From assembly GCF_000012085.2 (NCBI RefSeq), contig NC_008710.1, positions 496,001-560,000 of the forward strand: 64,000 nucleotides of DNA, given 5' to 3'. The stretch's first letter is position 1. The number at the start of each line of letters is the position of its first letter. Made by a program: the position numbers and the translations under genes. Of this stretch, positions 18,248 through 29,100 are shown piece after piece. The notes under the pieces were generated by a model that worked only from the letters and a program-made list of their open reading frames with translations, was not told the DNA's origin and did not search any database. Source of the DNA: Borrelia turicatae 91E135. Lineage in GTDB: Bacteria; Spirochaetota; Spirochaetia; Borreliales; Borreliaceae.

Positions 18248-19019
18248 TTTATTAAATGTGCTTTGCAAGAATTATCCAGGTTTAACAAGAGAAGAACTTA
18301 GAATTTTAATTTTGACCGGCAGGGTGTATGTCAATTCTCACAAAGAAAGAAATCCTAAGGTTTTGCTGTTAAGAAATAGTAAAATAAACTTAATAGAGAG
18401 TGAGTCTAGGCAATTTGTTTCAAGAGGAGGTCATAAACTTTTTGAATCTTTAGAAACATTTAAAATTACAGTTAAAGATAAAATCTGTATAGATGTTGGT
18501 GCTTCAACAGGTGGTTTTACAGATTGTCTTTTGCAAGAAGGTGCAAAGTTAGTCTATGCAGTTGATGTTGGATTTAATCAGCTATCTTATAAGTTAAGAG
18601 TTGACCCAAGGGTTAAAGTTTTTGAAAAGACTAATATTTTTGCTATTAAACAATTTGACATACAACCTAATTTAGCCGTTATTGATGTTTCTTTTAGATC
18701 TGTAATTAGTATATGTGCAAATTTAATTGATAAACTTTCTGATAAGCTTATCGTTGTTCTTGTTAAACCTCAATTTGAGCTTAAAGGATTAAATTTAGAT
18801 ATAAAAGATTTTAATGGTGTAGTTGGAAAGAGATATCTAAGTAAGATATTAAATAAGGTAATTAAAAAGTTTTATGATAATAATCTACAAATTAAAAATA
18901 TATTAAAACTTGCAACCAAAGGACGGAAAGGAAATCAAGAATTTATGTTTTTGGTTGTTAAAGATAATTCAATGAATCTTATGCAATCTCTTGCCCTTCT
19001 TGATGATATTAATTTTTAA
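18228..19019 (+). CDS. tlyA: TlyA-type rRNA 2'-O-methyltransferase
   Basis: 263 residues from TTG 18228, overlapping the previous gene by 20 bp. The start is uncertain because no good ribosome-binding site is visible; a GTG at 18258 is an alternative. An N-terminal S4 RNA-binding domain (LTREELRILILTGRVYVN, around residues 18-35) is followed by a FtsJ-like SAM domain (CIDVGASTGGFTDCLLQ, around 85-101). Family members methylate 16S/23S rRNA ribose and were earlier called haemolysins. The stop overlaps the convergent GerMN gene by 4 bp. Confidence 0.9.
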   Translation: MKEYRNSLLNVLCKNYPGLTREELRILILTGRVYVNSHKERNPKVLLLRNSKINLIESESRQFVSRGGHKLFESLETFKITVKDKICIDVGASTGGFTDCLLQEGAKLVYAVDVGFNQLSYKLRVDPRVKVFEKTNIFAIKQFDIQPNLAVIDVSFRSVISICANLIDKLSDKLIVVLVKPQFELKGLNLDIKDFNGVVGKRYLSKILNKVIKKFYDNNLQIKNILKLATKGRKGNQEFMFLVVKDNSMNLMQSLALLDDINF

Positions 19020-19774
19020 TATTTTGCGAGTTTTTTGTTATCTAAGATTCCTGAAAAGTCTAAATTTAAATCTTCAAGTATTATTGGGTTGTTTTCAACT
19101 TTTAAAGTTATTCCGTTGATTCCTTGAATTTCAAGACATGTTAAAATAATTTGCTTGACCTGATTAATTGTTCCTTCTACTCCAAAACTATTTTCATAAA
19201 ATTCTTTAGATAAATTTATGTGAGCAATTCCATCATTTATACTTAAGTTTAATACTTTGGTGTTGATAGGAATTAAACTTAAGAAATTATTTTTAAGTTC
19301 ATATTCATTAGGACCGTTAATTAGTGCTTTTAATGTTTCTTTGAGAATGTTTTTATCATATTGAATGGTTCGCTTAATCCATTGTTTTAAAAAATGTCCC
19401 TCAGCGGTAACTTTTATAAAATATAGTTTAACTTCTTTTTTGTTTTTTAAGTATTTTTGTTCTTGATATTTAAATTCTTCTTCAATTTTTTGTATTTCAG
19501 GTGGCTTTATTAAAAATTTTTCATTGTTAAGTATTTTAATAGTTTCATTTTTTGTATTCTCTAGTTTTGCTTCTATCTTATTAGGTTTTGATTGGCTAAA
19601 TTCAAAATTGTCATTATTGTTAATTTGTTCATTGAATATGTTTTTAATGAGTGAATTTTTAATTATTAGTAATAAGCAGAGTCCTGTTAGGAATATTGCA
19701 AATAATACTAAAAATATATCTATTTGATTAAAGCTACTTGTTTTTCGTTTACTATTTCTTTTTTTCCTTATCAA
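19016..19774 (-). CDS. GerMN-domain membrane-anchored protein
   Basis: 252 residues starting at TTG 19774. A basic N-terminus and one transmembrane helix (residues ~20-42) are followed by a Lys/Asn-rich linker and a C-terminal GerMN domain (~115-235), with VKLYFIKV, ALINGPNEYE, LSLIPINTKVLNLSI and INLSKEFYE. GerMN domains occur in exported sporulation and envelope proteins and may bind envelope components; its function in a non-sporulating spirochaete is unknown. It diverges from der. Confidence 0.78.
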   Translation of the reverse strand: MIRKKRNSKRKTSSFNQIDIFLVLFAIFLTGLCLLLIIKNSLIKNIFNEQINNNDNFEFSQSKPNKIEAKLENTKNETIKILNNEKFLIKPPEIQKIEEEFKYQEQKYLKNKKEVKLYFIKVTAEGHFLKQWIKRTIQYDKNILKETLKALINGPNEYELKNNFLSLIPINTKVLNLSINDGIAHINLSKEFYENSFGVEGTINQVKQIILTCLEIQGINGITLKVENNPIILEDLNLDFSGILDNKKLAKY

Positions 19775-19792
19775 TTGGACGTCCGTTTATAA

Positions 19793-19825
19793 TTGGCATA
19801 AAGCTGTAATATCTGATATTATAAT
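19793..19825 (+). promoter_or_regulatory. Putative promoter for der
   Basis: TTGGCA at 19793-19798 with TATTAT at 19817-19822 (18-bp spacer); the overlapping TATAAT at 19820-19825 would need a 21-bp spacer. It is located 35-70 bp before the TTG start of der, in the divergent gap with the GerMN gene. Confidence 0.45.
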
Positions 19826-19860
19826 AGAAAAACCTACATAAGGAAAGAGGCAGTTTAGCT

Positions 19861-21177
19861 TTGATTGGTTCTAAAGTTCAAGATTATAAAAGTGTTCTTA
19901 TTGTTGGAAGACCAAATGTTGGGAAGTCTACTTTATTTAATAAGCTTTTAAGCTCAAATAGAAGTATTACTGATGAAATTTATGGAGTTACTAGGGATTT
20001 GATAAAAGAGATTTGTACAGTAGATTCTTATAAATTTTATTTGATTGATGCTGGTGGATTTACCCTTTTAAGGGATGAACTTAGTAGAGTTGTGGTTAAT
20101 AAAGTTATAAGCTTGCTTGATAGCATTGATTTGATCTTGTTTGTTTTAGATGTAAATGAAATTTTATCAGAAGATTATGAGCTTATTGAGAGGTTAAGAA
20201 AATATAGTGATAAGATAGTCTTGGTGTTAAATAAAATAGATAGTCATCATAAGCAAGCCTTAACTTATGAATTTCAAAATTTAGGTTTTCAAAAGAGCTT
20301 TTTAGTTAGTGCGACTCATGGAAAAGGAGTAAATAGCTTAAGAATTTTTTTGAAAAATTCAGTAGGCAAATTGGCAATTGATGATAATGTTGATGTTAAG
20401 ATTGGCCTTATAGGGAAGCCAAATTCAGGCAAATCTACTCTTATTAATTTTTTAGCAGGACGTGAAGTTTCAATTGTGTCTCGGGTTGCTGGGACTACAA
20501 GGGATTTTGTTAAAGCAAGATTTCAAAGGAATGGTAAAACATTTGAGCTTATTGATACTGCTGGAATAAGGCGGCGAGCAAGGGTAAATGAACTTATTGA
20601 ACATTATTCTGTAAGTAGAGCTTTAAGAGTAATTGATATGGTAGATATTGTCTTTTTATTAGTTGATGTTAAAGAAGACTTAACGGCGCAAGATAAGAAA
20701 ATTGCTCATTATGCAACTAAACGGGGTAAAGGGATTATTATTGTGTTTACCAAGTGGGATCTTGTAAAATCAAAAAGCGGTTATTTTGAGGCTTTAAAAA
20801 ATCGTGTTAAGTTTTTTTTCCCAATTTTAAATTTTTCTCCCATATTAAGAATATCTGCTCATAGAAGAGAGGGGGTAGATAATCTTTTTAAAGAAGCAAT
20901 TAAATTAAAAAAACAACTTGAACTTAAAATAAGTACTGCTGATTTGAATAAGATGTTGAGTTTATGGATTAAGGATTATCATTTGAATGCTTCACATAAA
21001 GTGAAATATATAACTCAGATTAGTGTTAATCCTGTTAAGTTTATTTTATTTGCGAATAAAATAACTAATTTTCCAAATTCTTATTATAATTATTTAGTAA
21101 ATAATATTCGTAAAATTGGTTATTATAATATTCCAATTTTAATAGAACTGAGAGAAAAAACAAGAGACTTAAAGTGA
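19861..21177 (+). CDS. der: Ribosome biogenesis GTPase Der (EngA)
   Basis: 438 residues with two consecutive GTPase domains, the hallmark of Der: GRPNVGKST at residues 16-24 and GKPNSGKST at 185-193, with NKID and TKWD specificity motifs. A C-terminal KH-like domain follows. It acts in 50S subunit maturation. The start is TTG 19861 behind AAGGAAAGAGG. The next gene begins inside its stop codon. Confidence 0.97.
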   Translation: MIGSKVQDYKSVLIVGRPNVGKSTLFNKLLSSNRSITDEIYGVTRDLIKEICTVDSYKFYLIDAGGFTLLRDELSRVVVNKVISLLDSIDLILFVLDVNEILSEDYELIERLRKYSDKIVLVLNKIDSHHKQALTYEFQNLGFQKSFLVSATHGKGVNSLRIFLKNSVGKLAIDDNVDVKIGLIGKPNSGKSTLINFLAGREVSIVSRVAGTTRDFVKARFQRNGKTFELIDTAGIRRRARVNELIEHYSVSRALRVIDMVDIVFLLVDVKEDLTAQDKKIAHYATKRGKGIIIVFTKWDLVKSKSGYFEALKNRVKFFFPILNFSPILRISAHRREGVDNLFKEAIKLKKQLELKISTADLNKMLSLWIKDYHLNASHKVKYITQISVNPVKFILFANKITNFPNSYYNYLVNNIRKIGYYNIPILIELREKTRDLK

Positions 21178-22433
21178 GATATATATTTTTATTTTTGATA
21201 GTTGCTAATCTGAATCCCTTTGCATTTGAGAATTTTTTTTATGATTTTAGTGTTAGAGCAAATTATGCAAAATATTTTAATTCGAGGAATACTGCTTTTA
21301 AGATAAAACCCCAAAAATATTATATTTCAGATGATTATTATGTTGAAGTATCAAATTCAATATTGGGAGATTATGCTTACTATTCTTTTTTTAATCGGAA
21401 AAATGGTGCGTCTTATATTTTTCCAGGCTCTTATGTAATTAAAGTTGGAAGATATGGTATTGAACAGATAAAGATATTTTTTCTAAATAGAGCAGATACT
21501 TTTATTAGAATAAAGGCAGGTGATGTTCATTCAAGTGCTGATTTTTATTTAATTAATACTTTCATTTATAAAGATATTAAATTGCCTTTTAAAATTAGTG
21601 ATATTGCTACTGGTTCTTTTTTAGAAATAGTTAAATATATTAGTAATTTTATTGATTTTGAACTTTTTAGACCTAGATCCCTTGAAGCTTATGATAATAT
21701 TTCTAATATTGTTGACAGCCTGAGAGCCTTTTTAAAGGTTTCTCCTTTAATATTTGAAGTACATGATGGGGCAATGAATGAACTAGGTGAAATGGTGTAT
21801 ATTAGAACGGGTGAACCTCAAAGAGAACCTATAGGATTTAATTGTTCTGGATTTGGTAAATGGGTAGCAGATTCAATTTATAAGGCAATGACAGGAAAGC
21901 TTTTAAAAATAAAGGATCTTAAAGTTAAGCATATTGGAATTAGAGGTAATAGTTTTACGAAGTATTATGAATTTAGTAGGGATCCATTTTTTGGACTTGA
22001 TTGGACTCGTAATATTGCCTATAAACTTAAAAATGTTGATGCTGATCTAGACTTATCTAGGGTTAAGGAGTTAGATGTAAATAATATTGGTTTTCTTAAG
22101 TATATTGAAAACCGTGGATATGAGATTGATAATTTAGAGTTTATTTTGTATTATTTAGCTGTTAAGGAGCCTGGTCATATGTATTTTGGCTCTTTGAATA
22201 CAACAATTAATGGATTTCCAGGAAAAGTTTTTCATAAACATGTTGTTGTGTTATTTCCATTTATTGATAGAGAATCTATTTTTAGAGTATCTTTAATGGA
22301 AATTAATGATGAAACTTCAATTAAATCACTTAGAGGTAGATATCCAAATTCATATATTCATTTAGTTAGGGCCAAAGTTCCAAAGAATATATCTATAGTG
22401 CCAATACCCAAAAGGATAAATAAGGATAAATAA
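21174..22433 (+). CDS. Exported protein with a possible NlpC/P60-like Cys-His site
   Basis: 419 residues beginning at GTG 21174, overlapping der by 4 bp. Residues 1-17 form a signal peptide-like segment, so it is probably periplasmic or surface-directed. I do not recognise a firm family. Residues ~221-232 read G-F-N-C-S-G-F-G-K-W-V-A, like the nucleophile motif of NlpC/P60 cell-wall peptidases (Cys224). P-G-H-M-Y-F-G (His335) resembles the later His motif. The remainder shows no repeats or coiled coil. The peptidase suggestion is inference. Confidence 0.7.
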   Translation: MRYIFLFLIVANLNPFAFENFFYDFSVRANYAKYFNSRNTAFKIKPQKYYISDDYYVEVSNSILGDYAYYSFFNRKNGASYIFPGSYVIKVGRYGIEQIKIFFLNRADTFIRIKAGDVHSSADFYLINTFIYKDIKLPFKISDIATGSFLEIVKYISNFIDFELFRPRSLEAYDNISNIVDSLRAFLKVSPLIFEVHDGAMNELGEMVYIRTGEPQREPIGFNCSGFGKWVADSIYKAMTGKLLKIKDLKVKHIGIRGNSFTKYYEFSRDPFFGLDWTRNIAYKLKNVDADLDLSRVKELDVNNIGFLKYIENRGYEIDNLEFILYYLAVKEPGHMYFGSLNTTINGFPGKVFHKHVVVLFPFIDRESIFRVSLMEINDETSIKSLRGRYPNSYIHLVRAKVPKNISIVPIPKRINKDK

Positions 22434-22442
22434 TTAGATATT

Positions 22443-23129
22443 ATGATAAAAGCTGTAGTGTTTGATCTTGATGGAACTCTTTATCCTGAAATTAATATTA
22501 ATTTGATAATGTTTCCTGAATTTTTAAAAAATATTAAATTTTTTTTAGCTTTTAAAAAGGTAAGAAAGGAAATCAGATGTTTACAAAAGGGAAGAAGTAT
22601 TCCTTCTAGTAGAGATGAGTTGATGTCTATTCAGATTAAAATGCTTGCTAAGCATCTGGGTTTTGATGAGAATAGGTGTGAATTTTTATTAAATAAAATA
22701 TATTATGGTAAATCTTTTAGGAATAAATTTAGAAATCTCAAACCGTATTTTGGTGTTCATGATTTGATTTATTCTCTTAAATCAAAAGGAATAAAATTAG
22801 GAGTGATGTCAGATTTTCCTATTGCAACTCGTGTGAGTAATTTGTTAGGCATTGAAGATAGTTTTTGGGATGTTCTTTATTCATCAGAAGAGACCGGTTA
22901 CTTAAAGCCAAACAAAATAGCTTTTTTAAGGATTATGGATGAATTAGGTATAGATAGTAATCATATTTTATATGTTGGTAATTCTTATGAATATGATATT
23001 TTAGGTGCTAGTGGTGTGTGTATGAGAACGGCTTATCTTTCTAAAAAAAAGTTGCTTAAAGATATGAAATGTGATTTTATCTTTAGTAATTATAAAGACT
23101 TGCAAAGATATATACTTTTAAATATATAG
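22443..23129 (+). CDS. HAD-superfamily hydrolase
   Basis: 228 residues, a class I HAD phosphatase. FDLDGTL at residues 7-13 supplies nucleophile Asp8 and acid Asp10. Motif II is GVMSDFP near residue 121, then a KPNK lysine and VGNSYEYDILGA (motif IV) follow. A helical cap lies between motifs I and II. The substrate is unknown; this group includes phosphoglycolate-, sugar- and nucleotide-phosphatases. It is tightly spaced after the exported protein gene. Confidence 0.87.
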   Translation: MIKAVVFDLDGTLYPEININLIMFPEFLKNIKFFLAFKKVRKEIRCLQKGRSIPSSRDELMSIQIKMLAKHLGFDENRCEFLLNKIYYGKSFRNKFRNLKPYFGVHDLIYSLKSKGIKLGVMSDFPIATRVSNLLGIEDSFWDVLYSSEETGYLKPNKIAFLRIMDELGIDSNHILYVGNSYEYDILGASGVCMRTAYLSKKKLLKDMKCDFIFSNYKDLQRYILLNI

Positions 23130-23148
23130 AGTGTGGGTAAAATATTTT

Positions 23149-26100
23149 ATGATAGATTTTGTAACCGTTTTGGTTAATCTTTTATTGGTTTTCGTGATTT
23201 TATTTATTTATAGGCAGTATGATAGACGTTCAAGGGCTTTAGATAAGATTAAAAAATTTATTGATATTGCTAAGGATAACCTTGAAGATTTTATTGATGA
23301 GAAGACAAAAGAAATCAATAATCTTGCTGTTGATATGGAAGCGTATCAACGTTCTAGTATAGAGATCATAAAAAAAATAGATGAAGTTCAGCGAAAGATT
23401 AAAGATAAAAGTAATGATTTTGCAGAAGTTGAAAAAAAGATTGCTTATCATGATTCTATGCTTAAAGAGCTAGATGACATGGCCCTTAAAGTGCAAGATA
23501 ATATACAACGACTTCAAGTGGATGGAAAAATAGTAGATAAACTTTCAAAAACTTTAAAAAATTTTAATACTCAGATTGATTCTATCGATTCTAGGTTGAG
23601 TACAGTTTTTGAAAAATTCGATAAGACAAATAAGGAAAATCTTGAGACTATCAAGATTGAGAGTTGGGATAAGTTTGATAACACTATTAAAGATTTTAGT
23701 GTGAGAATGGATAATCTGGATAGAGAGCTTATATCTTATCAAGAATCATTGGTAATGATTGAAGAGAAAAAAAGAGAAATTTTAGATAAGGGTAATGAAA
23801 AGCTTGAGAATGAATTTAAGGAGTTTGTGTTTAAAATTGAATCTAGCATAGATAATTATAATAAATCAATGGAAGATTCTTTTGGTATATATGAAACTAA
23901 ATATAAATCAATAGAAAATTCTCTTGATCTTATTGTAGAGCAAGCTAAGACTAAAATTAATGATAAGGAAGATTTTATTTTAACTAGACTGAATGAGGAG
24001 CTACAGATAAAATTTGATGAAGTTTTTATGTACGTCGATGAGCGTTCTCATCAGATGAGAGATAAACTCGAAGGCAAATTGGTATTAATAGACAATGAAA
24101 TTTCTTCTCTGAGTTCTGTTTTTAAAGATAATACCTATTCTAGGCTGAATTCTCTTGAAGAGACTATAAGACAAGAGATGAGACAGTATGAAGAGCAATT
24201 AGCAGATATTTTGGAACAATTTAGGGTTCAAATTGAATCTAGTGTTGGTGATATTTATAAAGAATATGATAGTAAGATAAATCAATTTGATAAAGACATA
24301 AGAGATAGGATAGAGAGTAGTTTAAAGGATGCTAATTCTAGGATAGAGAGTGTCCAGGGTGGAGTTAGGACTTTGCTTGATGATCTTGAAAAGGATTCTA
24401 ATAAGATATATGTTGAATTTAAGGACAAAGTTAAAGGGGATATTGATAGTTTTAGTGAAAATGTATTTTCAAGAATGAATGATGTTGGAAGTGAGTTGGA
24501 ATTGAAACTTTCAAATATCAGTACAGATATTCAAGATAGAATTGCCAAGTTGGATAGTAGCTTATATTCAGAGCTTAAAGAAATGAATGAAAAATTTGTT
24601 AATGATTATTCGTGTTTAGATGGTAGCATTAACTTAAAGTATGAAACTCTCTTAGAAGCTCTGAATTTAAAAAGTGGTGAATTAGAAACCCAACTGAAGG
24701 ACAAGTATAAAAATATTGCAGATAAATTTGAGCGTGACATTGATGATCTTACCATTAAATGTGATGAAAATTTTAGTAAAATTTCTGAAAAATCAGATTA
24801 TGATTATCAAAATTTTGAGATTACTAGTACAAAGCTAAAAGAAAGTATAAGTTCTTTAAATGATTTGTTAGTACAAGACTTTGAGACTTTAAAAGGAGAT
24901 TTTAAATCCAAGTTGAGTAAGATGAGTGTTGATATTAATGATGAAGTGTTTAATTTAAAAAGTCATTATGGAGAGGATATAAGTGAATTTATTAAGCAGA
25001 TGGAAGCTGACAAATTGCAATATGAACATTGGCAAAGGGAAGTAGGTTTGAATTTAGAGGATATTAAGTCTCATTTAAATAAAACTAATGAAGAATTTTT
25101 AAATTTGATTGAAAACCAAAGGACTAAGGGAAAGGAACTTAGTGAAAATATTTTCAATGAACTTTCAGAACATATTCAAAAAAAAGCAATGGATATGCAT
25201 ACTAATTGGAAAGATGAGCTTATTATTTTAAATAAATCTTTACTTGATATTAAGATTTCAAGTGAAGAATTACTTTTATCAGCTTCTTCAAAGATCGATT
25301 CTTTTGAAAAAGATGTTAATGAGAGACTTGAATATGTTACATCAAAGACGGAGGACTTTGAAAGTTCAGTATTAGATAAGTATAAAGAATTAAGAGATAT
25401 GTCATATAATAACAGTGAAGAGACTTTATCAGGGATTAAGGAATTTATTGATAATCAAGCCGAAATAATTCATGACAAAATTATTATGATGCTTAATGGA
25501 CTTAATGAGGACTTTTCTAATAAAGAAGAGTTAATTAAAGGCAATATAGAAGAACTTGATTATAGACTTAAAGATTTCAAAGTTGGATGTGAAGATGTTT
25601 TAAATAATCTTAGATCGGAGCTTGATGGATTTATTGAATCTAGGATGCAAAAAGTTTCTGAAATTAAGATAGATAATCAGAAGCAGATAGATAATTTTTT
25701 AAATAGAATATCAGAAGACATCTTAAGTAAAAGAGATATGCTTAATAGTGAAATAGATAATAAACTTAATGATTGGCAAGGTAAGTTAAGTGAAATATCA
25801 GTGAATATTGAGAATGTGTTATCTTCAGGAAAGATTGATATAAACTCAATTGATTCTGAGATGACTTTAAAGATTAAGGATCTTAAGAGTACTTTTGAAG
25901 GGCTTGAGAGTTATTATCTTGAAAAAATAGATGAGTTTAGAAATCAAGGAAATGTATATGCAGATGAACTCCTGAAAAACATTATGAGTCATTTTGATAC
26001 GGATACTAAGGACCTTGAGGAAAGTTTATCTAAGAAATTTGCTACAGTCTTAGAAAGGTCAGAAGAGTTTGTTAAGGAAGTTGATAGTTTGCTTAAGGAT

Positions 26101-29100
26101 AAAAGGACAGATATTGCTTCATTTCAGGCAAGTATTGATATTACCATTGATTCTCTTAATTCACGATTTAATGATGTGAATAGAGAAATTAATGAAAAAT
26201 ATAGTAAGGTAATATCTGATTCTAGAGGATATTCAGAAACCCTTGCAAATAAATTAGAGAATGAGATAGGATATGAGATTGAAAATGTAAATAGAAGGTT
26301 AACAGACAAAATAGATATTCTTAGCAAGAATATGGATGAAAATTTAGAAAATTTTAAGTCATCTTTTGATGTATCAAAGTATCAGGTTGAAAATTTTGAA
26401 ATTAAAATTAAGGATATAATAGAAAAAGAAGAGCTAAGACTTGGTGAATTACTCAGAGAAATTGAGCGACAGTATAGAGTTAGATGGGACGAGGCAATTG
26501 ATTACAAGAAGGCCATAGATAGTGATATTCTTCAGTTAAGAGAACAGTTTATAGGAGTAATTAATGAACTTAAGAATAATATTGAGGATAAATCTGAGTT
26601 TTTAAATGATCTTTATAAAGAAAGATTCAAGATTATTGAAAATAATTTTGAAGAGAGATATTCAACATTTTTTATTGAGAGCGAAGGGGCTATTTCAAAG
26701 ATTAGAGATGAAATATATAAGATACTTACAGATAATGATGAACATTTGAGAGCAAAAATTTCTGAGATGGATCTTAATTTTGAGATAATCGATGGAAGGT
26801 CAAAAGAAATTTTAGAGCTTGAAGAAGATTTAAGAAAGAGAATACAGGAAGATAGTAATAACATACATCATCAATTTGATGTCATTAAGTCTGGTCTTGA
26901 GAAGGAAATAAAAGATCACTTTGATATGTATATGATGAAAGCCACTGCTGCAATTGATGAAGAGATTGAAAAATATGAGCATGGGATTAATGAAAAGATA
27001 TCTGCTCTTAAGTCAATTGAAAATAATTTTGAGATGATAGAGAAAAATTTAAAGGATAAAATTAGCGAATATCATAATAAATTAGACGAGACTCTTGATG
27101 TGAGATATGCTGAGCTTGAAGGTAAGTATGATGAGAAGCATTTGCTTGTAGAGAAGAAGATAAATGAAAAGACTAATTCAGTTGAAGAGCTGATTGCAAA
27201 TAAATACGCTGAGCTTGAAGGTAAGTATGATGAGAAGCATTTGCTTGTAGAGAAGAAGATAAATGACAAGGTTAATTCAGTTGAAGAGCTGATTGCAAGT
27301 AAATATGCTGAGCTTGAAGGTAAATATGATGAGAAGCATTTGCTTGTAGAGAAGAAGATAAATGATAAGGCTAATTCAGTTGAAGAGCTGATTGCAAGTA
27401 AATATGCTGAGCTTGAAGGTAAATATGATGAGAAGCATTTGCTTGTAGAGAAGAAGATAAATGATAAGGCTAATTCAGTTGAAGAGCTGATTGCAAGTAA
27501 ATATGCTGAGCTTGAAGGTAAGTATGATGAGAAGCATTTGCTTGTAGAGAAGAAGATAAATGAAAAGACTAATTCAGTTGAAGAGCTGATTGCAAATAAA
27601 TATGCTGAGATTGATAGTAAATATTCTAATATGCACCTTGATATGGAAAGTAGATTCAATGCATGTATTTCTGATTTAGGTATAGAACTTGCTCGTTCAA
27701 GTGAAAAGATGGATAAAGAGATTGAAGAACAATTAAAAAATCTTGGTGAACTTAAGTTAAGTTTGAGTAATATTGAAGGGGATGTATTAAAACTTAAAGA
27801 GGATTCTTATCACAATGTGTCATCCCATCTCAAACTTCTTGAAGAGGATTTTTTTAAAGATTTGAAAGAAAGAAGTGATAATTTAAAAAATTCTTTAGAA
27901 AATTTTGTGGCATCCTCAGATCAAAGAATTGAAAATTTAGAGAGACATATAATTAAGAACTTGGAAGATAAAGAAATCCTTATGAAGAATTTTAGAGTTG
28001 AGATTGAACAGGAACTTATGCTTAATAAAGAAAGTTTTTACTCAGAATTTAATAAAGAGTTTGATGTTAGAAAAAGAGATACAGAGAGTAAAATAGTTGT
28101 AATGGAAACTAATGTTACTAATCGAATAGATGAGTTTATTAAACTTGTAGATAATCGTCAAAATAATGTTGATTCTTGGTTTTTAAAAGTTAAAGATGAT
28201 ATGATAAATTGGCAAGAAAATGCTTACAAAGAGCTTGAAGAAAGAGCGGGCATTACAAAAAGGAATTTAGATGAAATTAAAAGTGATGTTTCTGCTATTG
28301 AGAGTGGCTTGGAAGTTGTTAAAGATGGTGTTAATCAGAGAGCAAAAGAAATTTTTGATCGTTTGCAATCAGATATTAAGGACTTTGAAAATAGATCTTA
28401 TCTTAACTTGAAGAATATTTCAGATGAGGTTCAGAGTAAAGTTTTAAATATTGAAGATTTCATGGATTTTAAGATTAAATCTATAAATGATAAGATAGAC
28501 TCACATATTGAAGAGCTTGCAACACAAGTGGAAATTAAATTTTTAAGTCAGCAAAAAGATATTGAAGATAAAATTATTGAAGCTAATGACAAGTTAGAAT
28601 ATGAATTCAATTCAATGGCTTCTAGGCTTGATGAGGAAAAACAAAACATTGTAAGTAAATTTTTAAATGATACAGGCGGTTTTGAATCTCAAGTTCAATT
28701 GATGCAAGATGATGTTTTAAAGCTTACTGAGAAAGTGAATGCATATAGAATTGATATTGAAAAAACAATTAGAGAAAATTATGATTCTTTTTCCAGTTCT
28801 ATAAGAGAGGAATATACTGTGTTTGAGAATGAAGTTAAGAATAGTTTGAATTATTCAGAAGAAGAGATACAGGCTTTAAGGGATAGCTTGAAGGTTCAAG
28901 TTAATAGCATAGAATCTGAATTTAAGGATAAATATGATCTAATGATTAAAGGTATTGATGATCATGTGTCCCAACTTAAGTTGAAAGTATTAAACTATGA
29001 TGGTGAGCTTAATCATTTTATAGATGAGGTTAAGGATAATTTAATTGTATACAAGGCTGATTTGAGAGAAGAACTTGATAGTCGTTATGCTGTCATGAGT

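Noticed and set aside
18258-18260. Internal GTG as the tlyA start
   Set aside because: It would remove residues just before the S4 domain and has no better ribosome-binding site; kept only as an alternative.
27103-27597. Regular ~99-bp repeats as a possible CRISPR array
   Set aside because: Units are contiguous without spacers, in frame and inside a long gene.
27072-27659. 195-codon minus-strand frame with repeated Ser-rich units
   Set aside because: It is the antisense shadow of the 99-bp repeat in the coiled-coil gene; the repetition comes from that gene.
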